From assembly GCA_937925385.1 (NCBI GenBank), contig CALEWN010000071.1, forward strand, positions 1-8,121: a stretch of 8,121 nt of DNA, read 5' to 3'. Both the position numbers and the translations under genes were made by a program. The stretch is from an uncultured Senegalimassilia sp. (lineage in GTDB: Bacteria > Actinomycetota > Coriobacteriia > Coriobacteriales > Eggerthellaceae). The notes under the pieces are model-generated. The model ran no database searches. It saw nothing but the letters and a program-made list of their open reading frames with translations, and had not been told where the DNA came from. Of this stretch, positions 1 to 6,863 are shown piece by piece. Numbering within the stretch: the stretch's first letter is position 1; every line of letters starts with the position of its first letter.

Positions 1-1779
1 GTCTACGATGCCGTGTACGGTATTGTAGTACAGCATAAAGCGGCTGTAGTAGGCTCCATAGCTGTAGCAATCCTCTTTCGGGTTAAGGCTATTGAACTGT
101 CCTCCTGAATCGAAGCACTGCTCATCGCACCAACCATATGTTCTGACGTTGGAGTTTACGCCGCAGCCAAAGTACTTATAGCCCTTGTTCACGATGTTTT
201 GATAGTGGCCTGTAGAGTTTGGATCGGGCGTTTTCCCTGCGGCAATTGCGCTGTCGTATTCTTGTTTCTCTTCTGTATACCATCCATCAAACGGGTTTTG
301 ATTGCCCCAGGATAGATTCTCGCCAATCGGGAAAACGCAGCCATTGTTGCCTGCGTGGGGGTTGCCTGACCACCAGATGGATTGTGCGGCAAAATTACAT
401 TGAATCTGGCCCTGCGCAACGAGCGTATCGTAGAGATACAGAGCGGGGAGGCTTTCTTGCATGCGGTAATAGTTCACATAGGACATGCGGTTGATGGCAA
501 GCTGCATATTATCGAGACTTGTGGCATCGTACCGAGCGCCTAAGTGGGTATTGGTATCGGGCAAATTACTTGTGGCTTCGGGATTGGCGATGATGTTGGC
601 GGCGTTGGAAGATCCCGCCCATTCAAAAAAACCAAGCGAGCCGCGTGCGATGGCGTTGCTGTCGTATCGCACATTTGCACTGATTTGGTCCAACTGGCTT
701 TTTGCCTCGTTATAGGCCTGTTGTGCCTGCTTTTGGATCGTAACTGCAGATGCGAGATCGTTTTGAGCTTCCGTTAGATCTTGGTTGGCTTTGTTGATGG
801 TGTCTTGCGTGATAACGCGATCCGGCGTGCTCTGGGCTTTTGTGGAGACCATTATGTCGTAGAGCTTTGCACGCCCTTCGAGCGAGGTTGGCGAGGTTCG
901 GATGTAGTATGTGCCGGCGGGAAGAGTGCCGCAATCGAATTCTCCAGTGAAAGAGGATCCATTTTGTTGCGTTGCGAATGAGAGTTCAGAGCCAGAAGTA
1001 CCGGCATTGCGTCGATAAACGTTACCGTTTGCGTCTTGGACGCTGACGCCTATAGCGGCGGCGCCTGAAACATCAATTGTTATAGGGGTTTCTCCATCAA
1101 GAGAGAAAGCGTAATAGTCCAAGTCGCGGAATTCGGTGCCTTCAATGCCGTCGTGCTCGTCATATGTTGATGCGCGATAATCGGTATCTAGCTTTATCGA
1201 TGTGGCGCATTGAGATTGATTGTTGTATTCGATTTCAACGTTATCGCAACCAGCGGGTGTGGCAGAGTACGCCATCGTGACGTTTCCCGCATTGGAGTAT
1301 GCTGCGAATGCCGTGAGTTTGTAGGACCCTGCAGGTAGCACAATGGGCCCTATTGATCTTGTCGTATTGGGTTGAGTAATCTTGTCGAGCAAGAAAGTAG
1401 TCGAATCATCTGGAGAACGCCCGTTAATCGACACCGTCGATGCTGTGCCGTCATAAGCGGTGGTGAAGAAGACGATTGAGGGTTCAGAAAGGGTAAAGTG
1501 GCCCGCTAGGATATCGTTGGTAGGCAATCGATATGTTTGCGATTCGCCATTCACTAGGTCGATTTGATGTTCGTCTCCCCACCATGCCTTCGGGGTTGGG
1601 GATATTCCTTCTGTGTCTGTTTGCGACTCAGCAGCGGGCGAGTTGTTTGGCAGATCGGTTCGTGCTTGGGCGCTGATGCTGTCGTCGGGCTCACCGGCGA
1701 GTGCCGTTGTCGGCATTAGGCCGATGGCTAACGCGCAGGCCAGCAACGCTTTGCCGGCTTTCAGTCTTGCTAAGCTCAT
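1..1779 (-). CDS. Secreted CAP/SCP-domain surface protein with PPC-like modules (3' end outside window)
   Basis: The frame is open for 593 codons from an ATG at 1779-1777 to the left edge; the C-terminus is missing. An AAAGGA ribosome site lies six bases upstream. Residues 1-28 form a signal peptide (basic start, hydrophobic core, TALA end). Two beta-sandwich, PPC-like modules follow at about 75-175 and 190-312; the second ends in DCGTLPAGTYYI. Residues 320-368 are Ala/Gln/Glu-rich and look like a coiled coil. A CAP (SCP/PR-1) domain fills about 415-590, with NRMSYVNYYR, HAGNNG (His475), GENLSWG (Glu487), WYTEEK (Glu504) and GHYQNIV (His525), which match the usual two-His, two-Glu cavity. Extracellular CAP proteins have varied roles and no single reaction can be assigned. 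Coriobacteriia CAP proteins often carry wall-binding repeats further on, but this part is outside the window. Codon choice is more AT-rich (ATA, AGA, CTA, TTA) than in the right-hand gene. The family call is firm; the function is unknown. Confidence 0.9.
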   Translation of the reverse strand, partial: MSLARLKAGKALLACALAIGLMPTTALAGEPDDSISAQARTDLPNNSPAAESQTDTEGISPTPKAWWGDEHQIDLVNGESQTYRLPTNDILAGHFTLSEPSIVFFTTAYDGTASTVSINGRSPDDSTTFLLDKITQPNTTRSIGPIVLPAGSYKLTAFAAYSNAGNVTMAYSATPAGCDNVEIEYNNQSQCATSIKLDTDYRASTYDEHDGIEGTEFRDLDYYAFSLDGETPITIDVSGAAAIGVSVQDANGNVYRRNAGTSGSELSFATQQNGSSFTGEFDCGTLPAGTYYIRTSPTSLEGRAKLYDIMVSTKAQSTPDRVITQDTINKANQDLTEAQNDLASAVTIQKQAQQAYNEAKSQLDQISANVRYDSNAIARGSLGFFEWAGSSNAANIIANPEATSNLPDTNTHLGARYDATSLDNMQLAINRMSYVNYYRMQESLPALYLYDTLVAQGQIQCNFAAQSIWWSGNPHAGNNGCVFPIGENLSWGNQNPFDGWYTEEKQEYDSAIAAGKTPDPNSTGHYQNIVNKGYKYFGCGVNSNVRTYGWCDEQCFDSGGQFNSLNPKEDCYSYGAYYSRFMLYYNTVHGIVD

Positions 1780-1822
1780 GTCGTATCCTTTCTGTGAGAT
1801 GGGTTCCGGACAGCATAACCTG

Positions 1823-1828
1823 AGTATA
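1823..1828 (-). promoter_or_regulatory. Candidate -10 box for the CAP-domain gene
   Basis: On the minus strand TATACT, one mismatch from the sigma-70 consensus, lies 43 bases upstream of the CAP gene start. No good -35 hexamer is found at 16-18 bases: the matching positions read TCAGTA, GTCAGT or CGTCAG. The site is therefore supported by the -10 box and its position only. Confidence 0.4.
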
Positions 1829-1950
1829 GGGCAAATTAGGCGTTTACTGACGTGCGGCGGTGTCTGACCTGCATGAAGAGTGCTGAAGAGGATGTATGCA
1901 GCGCTGGGCTATCCGATCAGCTCAACGTGCCGTGCTGCACTCTCAGAAGG

Positions 1951-2073
1951 TGGGCGGCGGATAGCGTTTTCGTGCGAAAGGCGTACGTACTTGGCGGCAC
2001 ACACATGATGCCGAATTCATTCTACGACAAGGTTAGCTCTTTGGTTGCTTGGTTGTGGCTGACAACTTATTGA
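1951..2073 (+). pseudogene. Remnant 3' end of a CWB2 surface-protein gene
   Basis: The plus frame ending at TGA 2071-2073 encodes VRKAYVLGGTHMMPNSFYDK followed by VSSLV (from 1972). This is the typical end of a cell wall binding repeat 2. It aligns with the last repeat of the neighbouring 702-residue protein (VQRAYLVGGTYVMPYCTAAD). Nothing recognisable as CWB2 precedes it: upstream of about 1951 the same frame is unremarkable, no signal peptide or repeat core (DALS or PILL type) is seen, and the CAP gene begins in the opposite direction at 1779. A strong terminator-like hairpin 38 bases after the stop would fit the original end of the gene. I infer that the 5' part of an older tandem CWB2 gene was deleted, leaving the last 30-40 codons and the terminator. 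A short independent gene from a start at 1852 is possible but unlikely, because it would have no ribosome site and no complete domain. The rest of the 1780-2193 gap shows nothing else I recognise. Confidence 0.6.
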
Positions 2074-2110
2074 TTGGCGATTCCCAGCTTATTCATCTGG
2101 AATCCTGCAC

Positions 2111-2153
2111 GCCGCCCGATTTGTTGTGCAACAAATCGGGCGGCTCTGTCTTT
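2111..2153 (+). terminator. Hairpin with perfect 16-bp arms, probable terminator of the decayed CWB2 gene
   Basis: Positions 2111-2126 and 2129-2144 are perfect reverse complements (GCCGCCCGATTTGTTG and its complement) around two central bases; in RNA this would be about 15 pairs with a four-base loop. The plus side continues TCTGTCTTT, a broken T-tract; the minus side has none. The structure lies between the remnant's stop and the ribosome site of the 702-residue gene. It is either a leftover terminator or a leader hairpin of the downstream gene. Confidence 0.7.
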
Positions 2154-2193
2154 ACCATGTTTCGCATAGGCCCACAAAGGAAGGAGTTGGAAT

Positions 2194-4302
2194 ATGATGC
2201 GAGAACATGGGTCACGTACGGCAAGAACTGCGCTTGCGGTTGTGCTTGCGGTGGGGCTTGCCCCTGCTCCCGCTATCGCGCAGGATACGGTAGGCGCAGA
2301 CGGTCATGATCTGCAGCCGATTGAGCTGGGCCAGGATGCGCAGGCTAGCATGGACTTCCTTAGCAAGCTGCAGTCCATCGATGTAACTTCGCTTGAGGGA
2401 AGCCAGCCGACGGGGGATGACGAAGCGCAGCTTTACGACTTGCTGAATTCGGCAGCAGCGAGCAATGACGCGCAGCTTGGGGCCATGGGCACCGCCGATG
2501 ACGAAAGCATCGCTGCGCAGTCGAATGGCGCCGATGCCGAGGTTAATCTGACGAACGGGTATTCATCCTCTACATTCCTGGAAAAAGGACACGGGATGAC
2601 AGGGCACTTCACCATTACGGCTGATTCGATGGTGTATATCGTCATTGAGCACACGTCAACAAACGGTTTTAGCGACATTGGCACCATAACGTCTCTGACC
2701 AACGATGATACCGGTGAGCGGATCGACGTTTTTCCAACCCTCATGTATGACACGAGACACAATTACGGCACGTTCTGCTTGCTCGCCGGGTCTTACACCA
2801 TCGAAGCACGGGCGTTTAAGGATATGGGGATTTTCTCTCTTGGGTACGCCGCGACCGCTGTTGATCAAAAACAGGGGATCGAACAAGAGCGAGACGATGA
2901 TACCACCGAGGCCTCTCGGATCGAGCCGAACTTCCTGCACATCGGAAGCTCCTACCGCGCCGTTGTCGATGATCGAAATCACATGAACGACAGGGTCGAT
3001 CCGGACTATTGGGAGTTCACGCTGTACCGCTCCCAGAAGGCCGTGCTTGCTCTCTATAGCAACAACAATACGGTGGCAGCCCTTTACGATGAGAACGACA
3101 ATCTGGTTGGCTATAACGGCAGCGGTAGCGGGATTATCGGCTCAACTCAGTACAACGGCCAGCTTGTTCTTGATTGCGGAACATTGCCTGCGGGAACATA
3201 CAGAATTGCCGTTATGGGGATAGATTCAGGCTCATGGGGCGATATCTATGTCTTGGCGGTAACTATTCCGAACTATTATCAGCCGTCGTATTGCCCTTAT
3301 GTTGAGGGGAAGGCCTTTACCCGTCTTGCGGGAGATGAAGCAGCTGAAACCTCATCCGATGTTTCTCAGGAGGCGTTTAACGGCGGTAAGAGCGAATGGG
3401 TTGTTCTTGCTCGTGATGATGACTTCGCCGATGCGATGAGCGCGACCGGTCTGGCAGGAACGCTCAAGGCGCCTATCGTGCTTACCGATCGGAATAGCTT
3501 GTCGTCGTCAGCCGTGGAAGCCATCCAAGCTGTTGGCGCGAGCCGTGCGCTCATCATCGGCGGCCGAGGTGCTATCCCGGGCGACTTGGAGTCGCAGCTT
3601 GCCAACATTGGCGTGACCGTCGATCAGCGCGTGTATGGCAACGAGGCACCGGATACCTCTGTCGCGTGCGCCGACCTTATCAAGAAACACGGCGGCAATG
3701 AAAACGGTGACGCTATCGTAGCCATGTCAACGAACTTCCAGGATGCGCTGTCTATCAGCAGCTTTGCATACCGTTACGGCGTTCCAATTTTCCTTGAGCA
3801 GGGAGAGTCCGAGGGCAGGGAACTGCCTTGGGAATCTGTGGAGCGCATCAAGCAGCTGTCTGGCACGATTTTCGTTCCTGGTGGCCCTGGCGCTGTGCCG
3901 ACGCAGACGGTGGAGGGCGTGTTCGGATCGGGTTGCGTGCAGAGGCTGTATGGCTATGATGGATACGACACGTCGAACCAGATTGCCACATGGATGGTAT
4001 CGCATGGGTATTTGACGGCTGACATGGTTGTGCTGGCATGCGGCGCTCCTAGCCCGAAGGGTCTTGACGCGCTGTCCGGCTCGGCGCTTGCGGGCATCAA
4101 CGGCGGTGTGGTTTTGCTCGTCAACGGAAACCGCGACCTTGATTGGTATCGGAGCGTTACGGTTAGAGCATGGGATTCCCAGGGCACAAGGGCATTCCTT
4201 CGCTCGTACGGGGAGCAAGTGCAGCGGGCGTACCTTGTCGGTGGAACGTACGTAATGCCTTACTGCACAGCAGCAGATGTTGCCGATGTGCTTGGCTCTT
4301 AA
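2194..4302 (+). CDS. Secreted cell-wall-bound protein: two PPC-like modules plus three CWB2 repeats
   Basis: A complete gene of 702 residues. AAGGAAGGAG ends seven bases before ATG 2194; an adjacent ATG at 2197 would remove one residue. Residues 1-29 are a signal peptide (REHGSR, hydrophobic core, APAIA end). Residues 30-110 are acidic and low in complexity. Two beta-sandwich, PPC-like modules follow at about 115-222 and 244-357; the second carries DCGTLPAGTYRI. Three CWB2 repeats (Pfam PF04122 type) fill about 376-475, 479-578 and 583-700. Their DAMS/DALS motifs start at Asp413, Asp517 and Asp625, and their strand motifs are PIVLT, PIFLE and GVVLL. CWB2 triplets in clostridial surface proteins bind wall polysaccharide non-covalently, so this protein should be exported and attached by its C-terminus. 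No catalytic motif is seen; adhesin or scaffold is a guess. It converges on the acyltransferase gene with a shared terminator. No clear promoter lies between the upstream hairpin and the start. Confidence 0.93.
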   Translation: MMREHGSRTARTALAVVLAVGLAPAPAIAQDTVGADGHDLQPIELGQDAQASMDFLSKLQSIDVTSLEGSQPTGDDEAQLYDLLNSAAASNDAQLGAMGTADDESIAAQSNGADAEVNLTNGYSSSTFLEKGHGMTGHFTITADSMVYIVIEHTSTNGFSDIGTITSLTNDDTGERIDVFPTLMYDTRHNYGTFCLLAGSYTIEARAFKDMGIFSLGYAATAVDQKQGIEQERDDDTTEASRIEPNFLHIGSSYRAVVDDRNHMNDRVDPDYWEFTLYRSQKAVLALYSNNNTVAALYDENDNLVGYNGSGSGIIGSTQYNGQLVLDCGTLPAGTYRIAVMGIDSGSWGDIYVLAVTIPNYYQPSYCPYVEGKAFTRLAGDEAAETSSDVSQEAFNGGKSEWVVLARDDDFADAMSATGLAGTLKAPIVLTDRNSLSSSAVEAIQAVGASRALIIGGRGAIPGDLESQLANIGVTVDQRVYGNEAPDTSVACADLIKKHGGNENGDAIVAMSTNFQDALSISSFAYRYGVPIFLEQGESEGRELPWESVERIKQLSGTIFVPGGPGAVPTQTVEGVFGSGCVQRLYGYDGYDTSNQIATWMVSHGYLTADMVVLACGAPSPKGLDALSGSALAGINGGVVLLVNGNRDLDWYRSVTVRAWDSQGTRAFLRSYGEQVQRAYLVGGTYVMPYCTAADVADVLGS

Positions 4303-4338
4303 GGTGCATCTTTTCTGATAGCTGTATCCGCCTATGAA

Positions 4339-4373
4339 AAAGGCTCGTCCAACATGCTTGTGGACGAGCCTTT
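4339..4373. terminator. Bidirectional rho-independent terminator between convergent genes
   Basis: AAAGGCTCGTCCA (4339-4351) and TGGACGAGCCTTT (4361-4373) form a 13-bp stem with a nine-base loop. It sits 36 bases after the CWB2 protein stop and 24 bases beyond the acyltransferase stop. On the minus strand the GC stem is followed by five T residues, on the plus strand by three. It should serve both genes, and the acyltransferase gene better. Confidence 0.85.
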
Positions 4374-4397
4374 GTGATTGCACTGGTAGATGTCCTA

Positions 4398-5462
4398 CTA
4401 CTTCGCACGCAGCTTTCTTGTGAAGGCCATGAATTGCTTGCCGATGAAAGACAGGGCTAGCGCCAAGGCGAATACTACGAACGGGCGAAGCCCGATGTTC
4501 CATACGATTGAGTGCGGAACCACCAGGTCGAGCGTATGGATAACCATCATATGCATGGCGTAAACGCCAAGGCTCAGCCCTGACATCTTGTTGATGAACG
4601 GGTACGCCTTGGCCGATCCGATGGCATCGTTGAAGTGACCGAACAGGAAAAACAGCGCCACGGCGTATACGAGCGCAAACAGGCCGGTCGCGCTCGCGTA
4701 GAAGTTATCGTAGGGGGCAAACGACCCAGCTGCCAGCGTATGAGGCGCGTTCGTTTTGACGGTCATCACCGCCATGATTGCCACGCAAACCACGGCTACC
4801 AGCGCGGATTTCCATGCTGCAGGCTTCTTATCGCAATAATGCACGAGATAGTACCCCAGCAAGAAATATGTCAGCCAGCTGCTCAGATAGGGCACCACGA
4901 ACAGGCTGAGAAACCCCCCATCGGGCGAAAAACGCTCAAGCAGCGGAAACACCATAGTGGTGGCGATGCACAAGCAGATGGCGTATCCGAGCACCTGCTT
5001 GTTTTGCGCAACCAGTGAAAACACGGGCGTCACTGCGTAGAGGATGATGATGGCGTAAAAGAACCAATAGATGTCGCAAATCTGGTTATGTAGGAAGCCC
5101 TTTACGAAGCCGCCGATGGAGATGTCTAGAGGTGTGCCGGCGATAATGAACGCCAAGAGCGGCTGGCACACGTATACGATGATGCTGGCAACAACAAGGG
5201 TGAACACGACCTTGCGGAAACGTTTTACGAAAAACGTCTTCGTGTCATACTTTTCGCGGTATCCCAGTAAATTGGCGCCGCTGATCATGAAAAACACGGG
5301 TACTGCGAAAATGCAGATGCTTTGGAACAGCACGTCAAGATGCCATTCCGTATCACCAGAGTTCGCGAAAACCGTGGTGGTGCAATGCAGCATGACAACG
5401 GCAAAGCACGCAATGACATTCAGTAAATCCATCCAATAATGGCGTGGGGCTTTTGCAACCAT
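4398..5462 (-). CDS. Integral-membrane acyltransferase 3 family protein (surface glycan O-acyltransferase)
   Basis: A 354-residue polytopic membrane protein with about ten hydrophobic segments, a usual size for acyltransferase-3 (PF01757, COG3274/WecH-like) proteins. Family landmarks: YWMDLLNVIACFAVVMLH at 9-26 (conserved His26 at the end of helix 1), VPVFFMISGANLL at 54-66, then a basic loop (FFVKRFRK). Later come YWFFYAIIILYAVTPVF, YFLLGYYL and the C-terminal GLSLGVYAMHMMVIH. Such enzymes usually transfer acetyl or another acyl group onto extracytoplasmic sugars; the substrate here is unknown. Position 15 is Asn where I recall Arg being common, so activity should not be assumed. I start at ATG 5462 because GGGAG lies four bases upstream and the protein then begins just before helix 1. 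A GTG at 5504 extends the frame by 14 residues but has its purine run only two bases away. The gene lies 127 bases downstream of the glycosyltransferase, across a terminator, so the two are probably only partly co-transcribed. Confidence 0.88.
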   Translation of the reverse strand: MVAKAPRHYWMDLLNVIACFAVVMLHCTTTVFANSGDTEWHLDVLFQSICIFAVPVFFMISGANLLGYREKYDTKTFFVKRFRKVVFTLVVASIIVYVCQPLLAFIIAGTPLDISIGGFVKGFLHNQICDIYWFFYAIIILYAVTPVFSLVAQNKQVLGYAICLCIATTMVFPLLERFSPDGGFLSLFVVPYLSSWLTYFLLGYYLVHYCDKKPAAWKSALVAVVCVAIMAVMTVKTNAPHTLAAGSFAPYDNFYASATGLFALVYAVALFFLFGHFNDAIGSAKAYPFINKMSGLSLGVYAMHMMVIHTLDLVVPHSIVWNIGLRPFVVFALALALSFIGKQFMAFTRKLRAK

Positions 5463-5466
5463 TTCT

Positions 5467-5475
5467 CTCCCTTTT
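5467..5475 (-). promoter_or_regulatory. Ribosome binding site fixing the acyltransferase start
   Basis: On the minus strand AAAAGGGAG is followed by AGAA and the ATG at 5462. A similar AAAAGGGAG occurs just upstream of GTG 5504 but with only CG between. Spacing and family alignment both favour ATG 5462. Confidence 0.6.
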
Positions 5476-5539
5476 CCCTGTGCTGCAGCTTTCCTATGCA
5501 GCACCGCTCCCTTTTCAATTGCGCTCTGTTATGCAAGCG

Positions 5540-5591
5540 AAAAACCCTGAGCGCGCATGCGAGTTCCCGCTCGCATGCGCGCTTGCGGGTT
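5540..5591 (-). terminator. Rho-independent terminator of the glycosyltransferase gene, overlapping its stop codon
   Basis: AGCGCGCATGCGAG (5550-5563) and CTCGCATGCGCGCT (5570-5583) make a 14-bp stem with a six-base loop. It is extended, after a small internal loop, by AACCC (5543-5547) with GGGTT (5587-5591). On the minus strand it ends in GGGTTTTTCGC, a proper T-tract. The outer arm includes two bases of the TAA stop at 5592-5590, so a ribosome at the stop would cover the stem base. It should reduce, but need not abolish, read-through into the acyltransferase gene. Confidence 0.85.
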
Positions 5592-6699
5592 ATCTGCCTT
5601 CGCGTCGTGCGCGTTTTACCAGATAATTCTTGGTTGCAAATAACGTGTTCACCACGCCGGTGTTCTTCAGGTTGTACACGCCCTGGCCCACAAGTCCCTT
5701 CATGTGCGGCAGGGGGTTGATCTTCGGACAGGGGATGCCGCGCAGGCCGGCGTACAGGCGCTTCATGCCGGGTGACACTTCATTGTCGGAAAACACCAGG
5801 TCAGCATCCATACGCTCGAACATGTGCTTGGCCGTTTCGCGCACATCGTCGTGCGTGAGGTCAACTTCCTCGATGATGCCCGACAGGTAGGTGAAGCCGC
5901 GGCTGTTGTGTGCGCGCAGGATGCGCTCGTCGGTGATGTCGAGGCGCTCGAGCACATCCATCATATCGTTCCAGCGCTCAAGCGGCAGCAGCGTGTTGCT
6001 GTGCGCGAAGTTCTTTGACTTTTCGGGCGTCTCTTCGCGGTAGCAATAGTACGCGGTATCGAAGTATCCGATGCGGTCGGTTTGGCACAGCGTTTCCACC
6101 AAGAAGGGGTTGTCCGCCCAGCCGGCACCGGGGATTTCCTTGAAGCGGATGTTGTGTTCGTCCAGGAACGACTTGCGGTAGATAGCCGACCAGATGGACG
6201 GATGGTGGCACAGCAGATGCGCCGCATCAGCGATGGCGAACGGCTGCTTGGGCGGATGGATGCGGTCCTTGTAGCTGCAGTTGAGCTTGCGCTGCTGTTT
6301 GGTGTCCGGCATCCAGATGCGCCAGTAGGGCGTTTTGACGATGTCGAGCGGCGTGCCCTCGTCGGCGAACTTTGCAGCGAAGGCGAGCATATCGGCGTAC
6401 ATGCCCGGTTCAATCCAGTCATCAGGCTCCACGATGGAGATCCACGTGCCGGTGGCTTCTGCCAAGCCGCGATTGCAGGTGGCACCGTAGCCCTGGTTCT
6501 GCTTGTCGATCATCTTGATGCGCCCGTCGTTTTCGGCGTAGCGGCGGATGGTGGTCAGGGAATCGTCGGTGCTGCCGTCGTTGAGCAGGATGATTTCCAG
6601 GTCCTTGTGTGTTTGCCCGACGATGCTGTCTAGGCATTGCTCAAGGTAGGGGCCTGCGTTGTAAATGGGTACGATTATGGAAACGAGCGATTCGTCCAT
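5590..6699 (-). CDS. Family 2 glycosyltransferase (GT-A fold)
   Basis: A 369-residue soluble protein. The GT2 fold begins at once: VSIIVPIYNAGPYLEQCLDS (6-25), EIILLNDGSTDDS (35-47), then NQGYGATCNRGL and the metal-site region ISIVEPDDWIEP (88-98), where Asp93-Asp94 stand for the usual D-x-D. A likely catalytic acidic site follows in GAGWADNPF (Asp196). These features match nucleotide-sugar-dependent transferases of capsule, wall-glycan and exopolysaccharide assembly (WcaA/EpsJ type); donor and acceptor cannot be told from sequence. The last 130 residues, rich in Lys and Arg near the end, resemble no domain I know and may bind the acceptor or membrane. I start at ATG 6699 because AAGGAG lies four bases upstream and the fold begins a few residues later; a TTG at 6747 adds 16 unlikely residues. 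It is the first gene of a minus-strand pair with the acyltransferase. I found no convincing promoter upstream. Confidence 0.92.
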   Translation of the reverse strand: MDESLVSIIVPIYNAGPYLEQCLDSIVGQTHKDLEIILLNDGSTDDSLTTIRRYAENDGRIKMIDKQNQGYGATCNRGLAEATGTWISIVEPDDWIEPGMYADMLAFAAKFADEGTPLDIVKTPYWRIWMPDTKQQRKLNCSYKDRIHPPKQPFAIADAAHLLCHHPSIWSAIYRKSFLDEHNIRFKEIPGAGWADNPFLVETLCQTDRIGYFDTAYYCYREETPEKSKNFAHSNTLLPLERWNDMMDVLERLDITDERILRAHNSRGFTYLSGIIEEVDLTHDDVRETAKHMFERMDADLVFSDNEVSPGMKRLYAGLRGIPCPKINPLPHMKGLVGQGVYNLKNTGVVNTLFATKNYLVKRARREGR

Positions 6700-6703
6700 G
6701 GGG

Positions 6704-6709
6704 CTCCTT
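6704..6709 (-). promoter_or_regulatory. Ribosome binding site fixing the glycosyltransferase start
   Basis: AAGGAG on the minus strand is followed by CCCC and ATG 6699. It is the only good Shine-Dalgarno match near the N-terminus and supports dropping the upstream TTG at 6747. Confidence 0.7.
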
Positions 6710-6863
6710 CTGTGTTGTGCAGAGCAGCCATATGATAGCTTATTCAAGATTGTCCCGGCGGTATTTCACGAGGATCTCGCCTGGGCATTGCGCTTCCGCT
6801 TGTGTGCAATCCAAAGGCGTTCGCGGGGAAGTGATTGTGTTCGCTGCGCAAAACGTTCGACCG

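Noticed and set aside
219..981. Several short plus-strand frames
   Set aside because: All lie antisense to the CAP-domain gene, whose minus frame is open for 593 codons with recognisable domains.
2045..2073. TTGCTT-17-TATTGA as a promoter of the 702-residue gene
   Set aside because: Only about half the positions match in each box, it overlaps the end of the CWB2 remnant, and a terminator-like hairpin lies downstream; too weak to annotate.
3727..4503. A 258-codon open frame on the minus strand
   Set aside because: It lies antisense to CWB2 repeats 2-3, crosses the intergenic terminator and enters the acyltransferase gene. The protein is low-complexity, His/Arg-rich and unlike any family; the plus-strand frame carries clear motifs.
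4635..5018. A 127-codon plus-strand frame
   Set aside because: It is antisense to the transmembrane segments of the acyltransferase; the product is charged and without motif.
5463..5504. GTG start giving a 368-residue acyltransferase
   Set aside because: The added 14 residues are hydrophilic, and the ribosome site is only two bases from the GTG; ATG 5462 has better spacing.
6082..6633. A 183-codon plus-strand frame
   Set aside because: It is antisense to the glycosyltransferase core motifs (LNDGSTDDS, EPDDW), which are unmistakable on the other strand.
6700..6747. TTG start giving a 385-residue glycosyltransferase
   Set aside because: The extra residues precede the normal GT2 start, and the good AAGGAG lies inside the extension, before ATG 6699.
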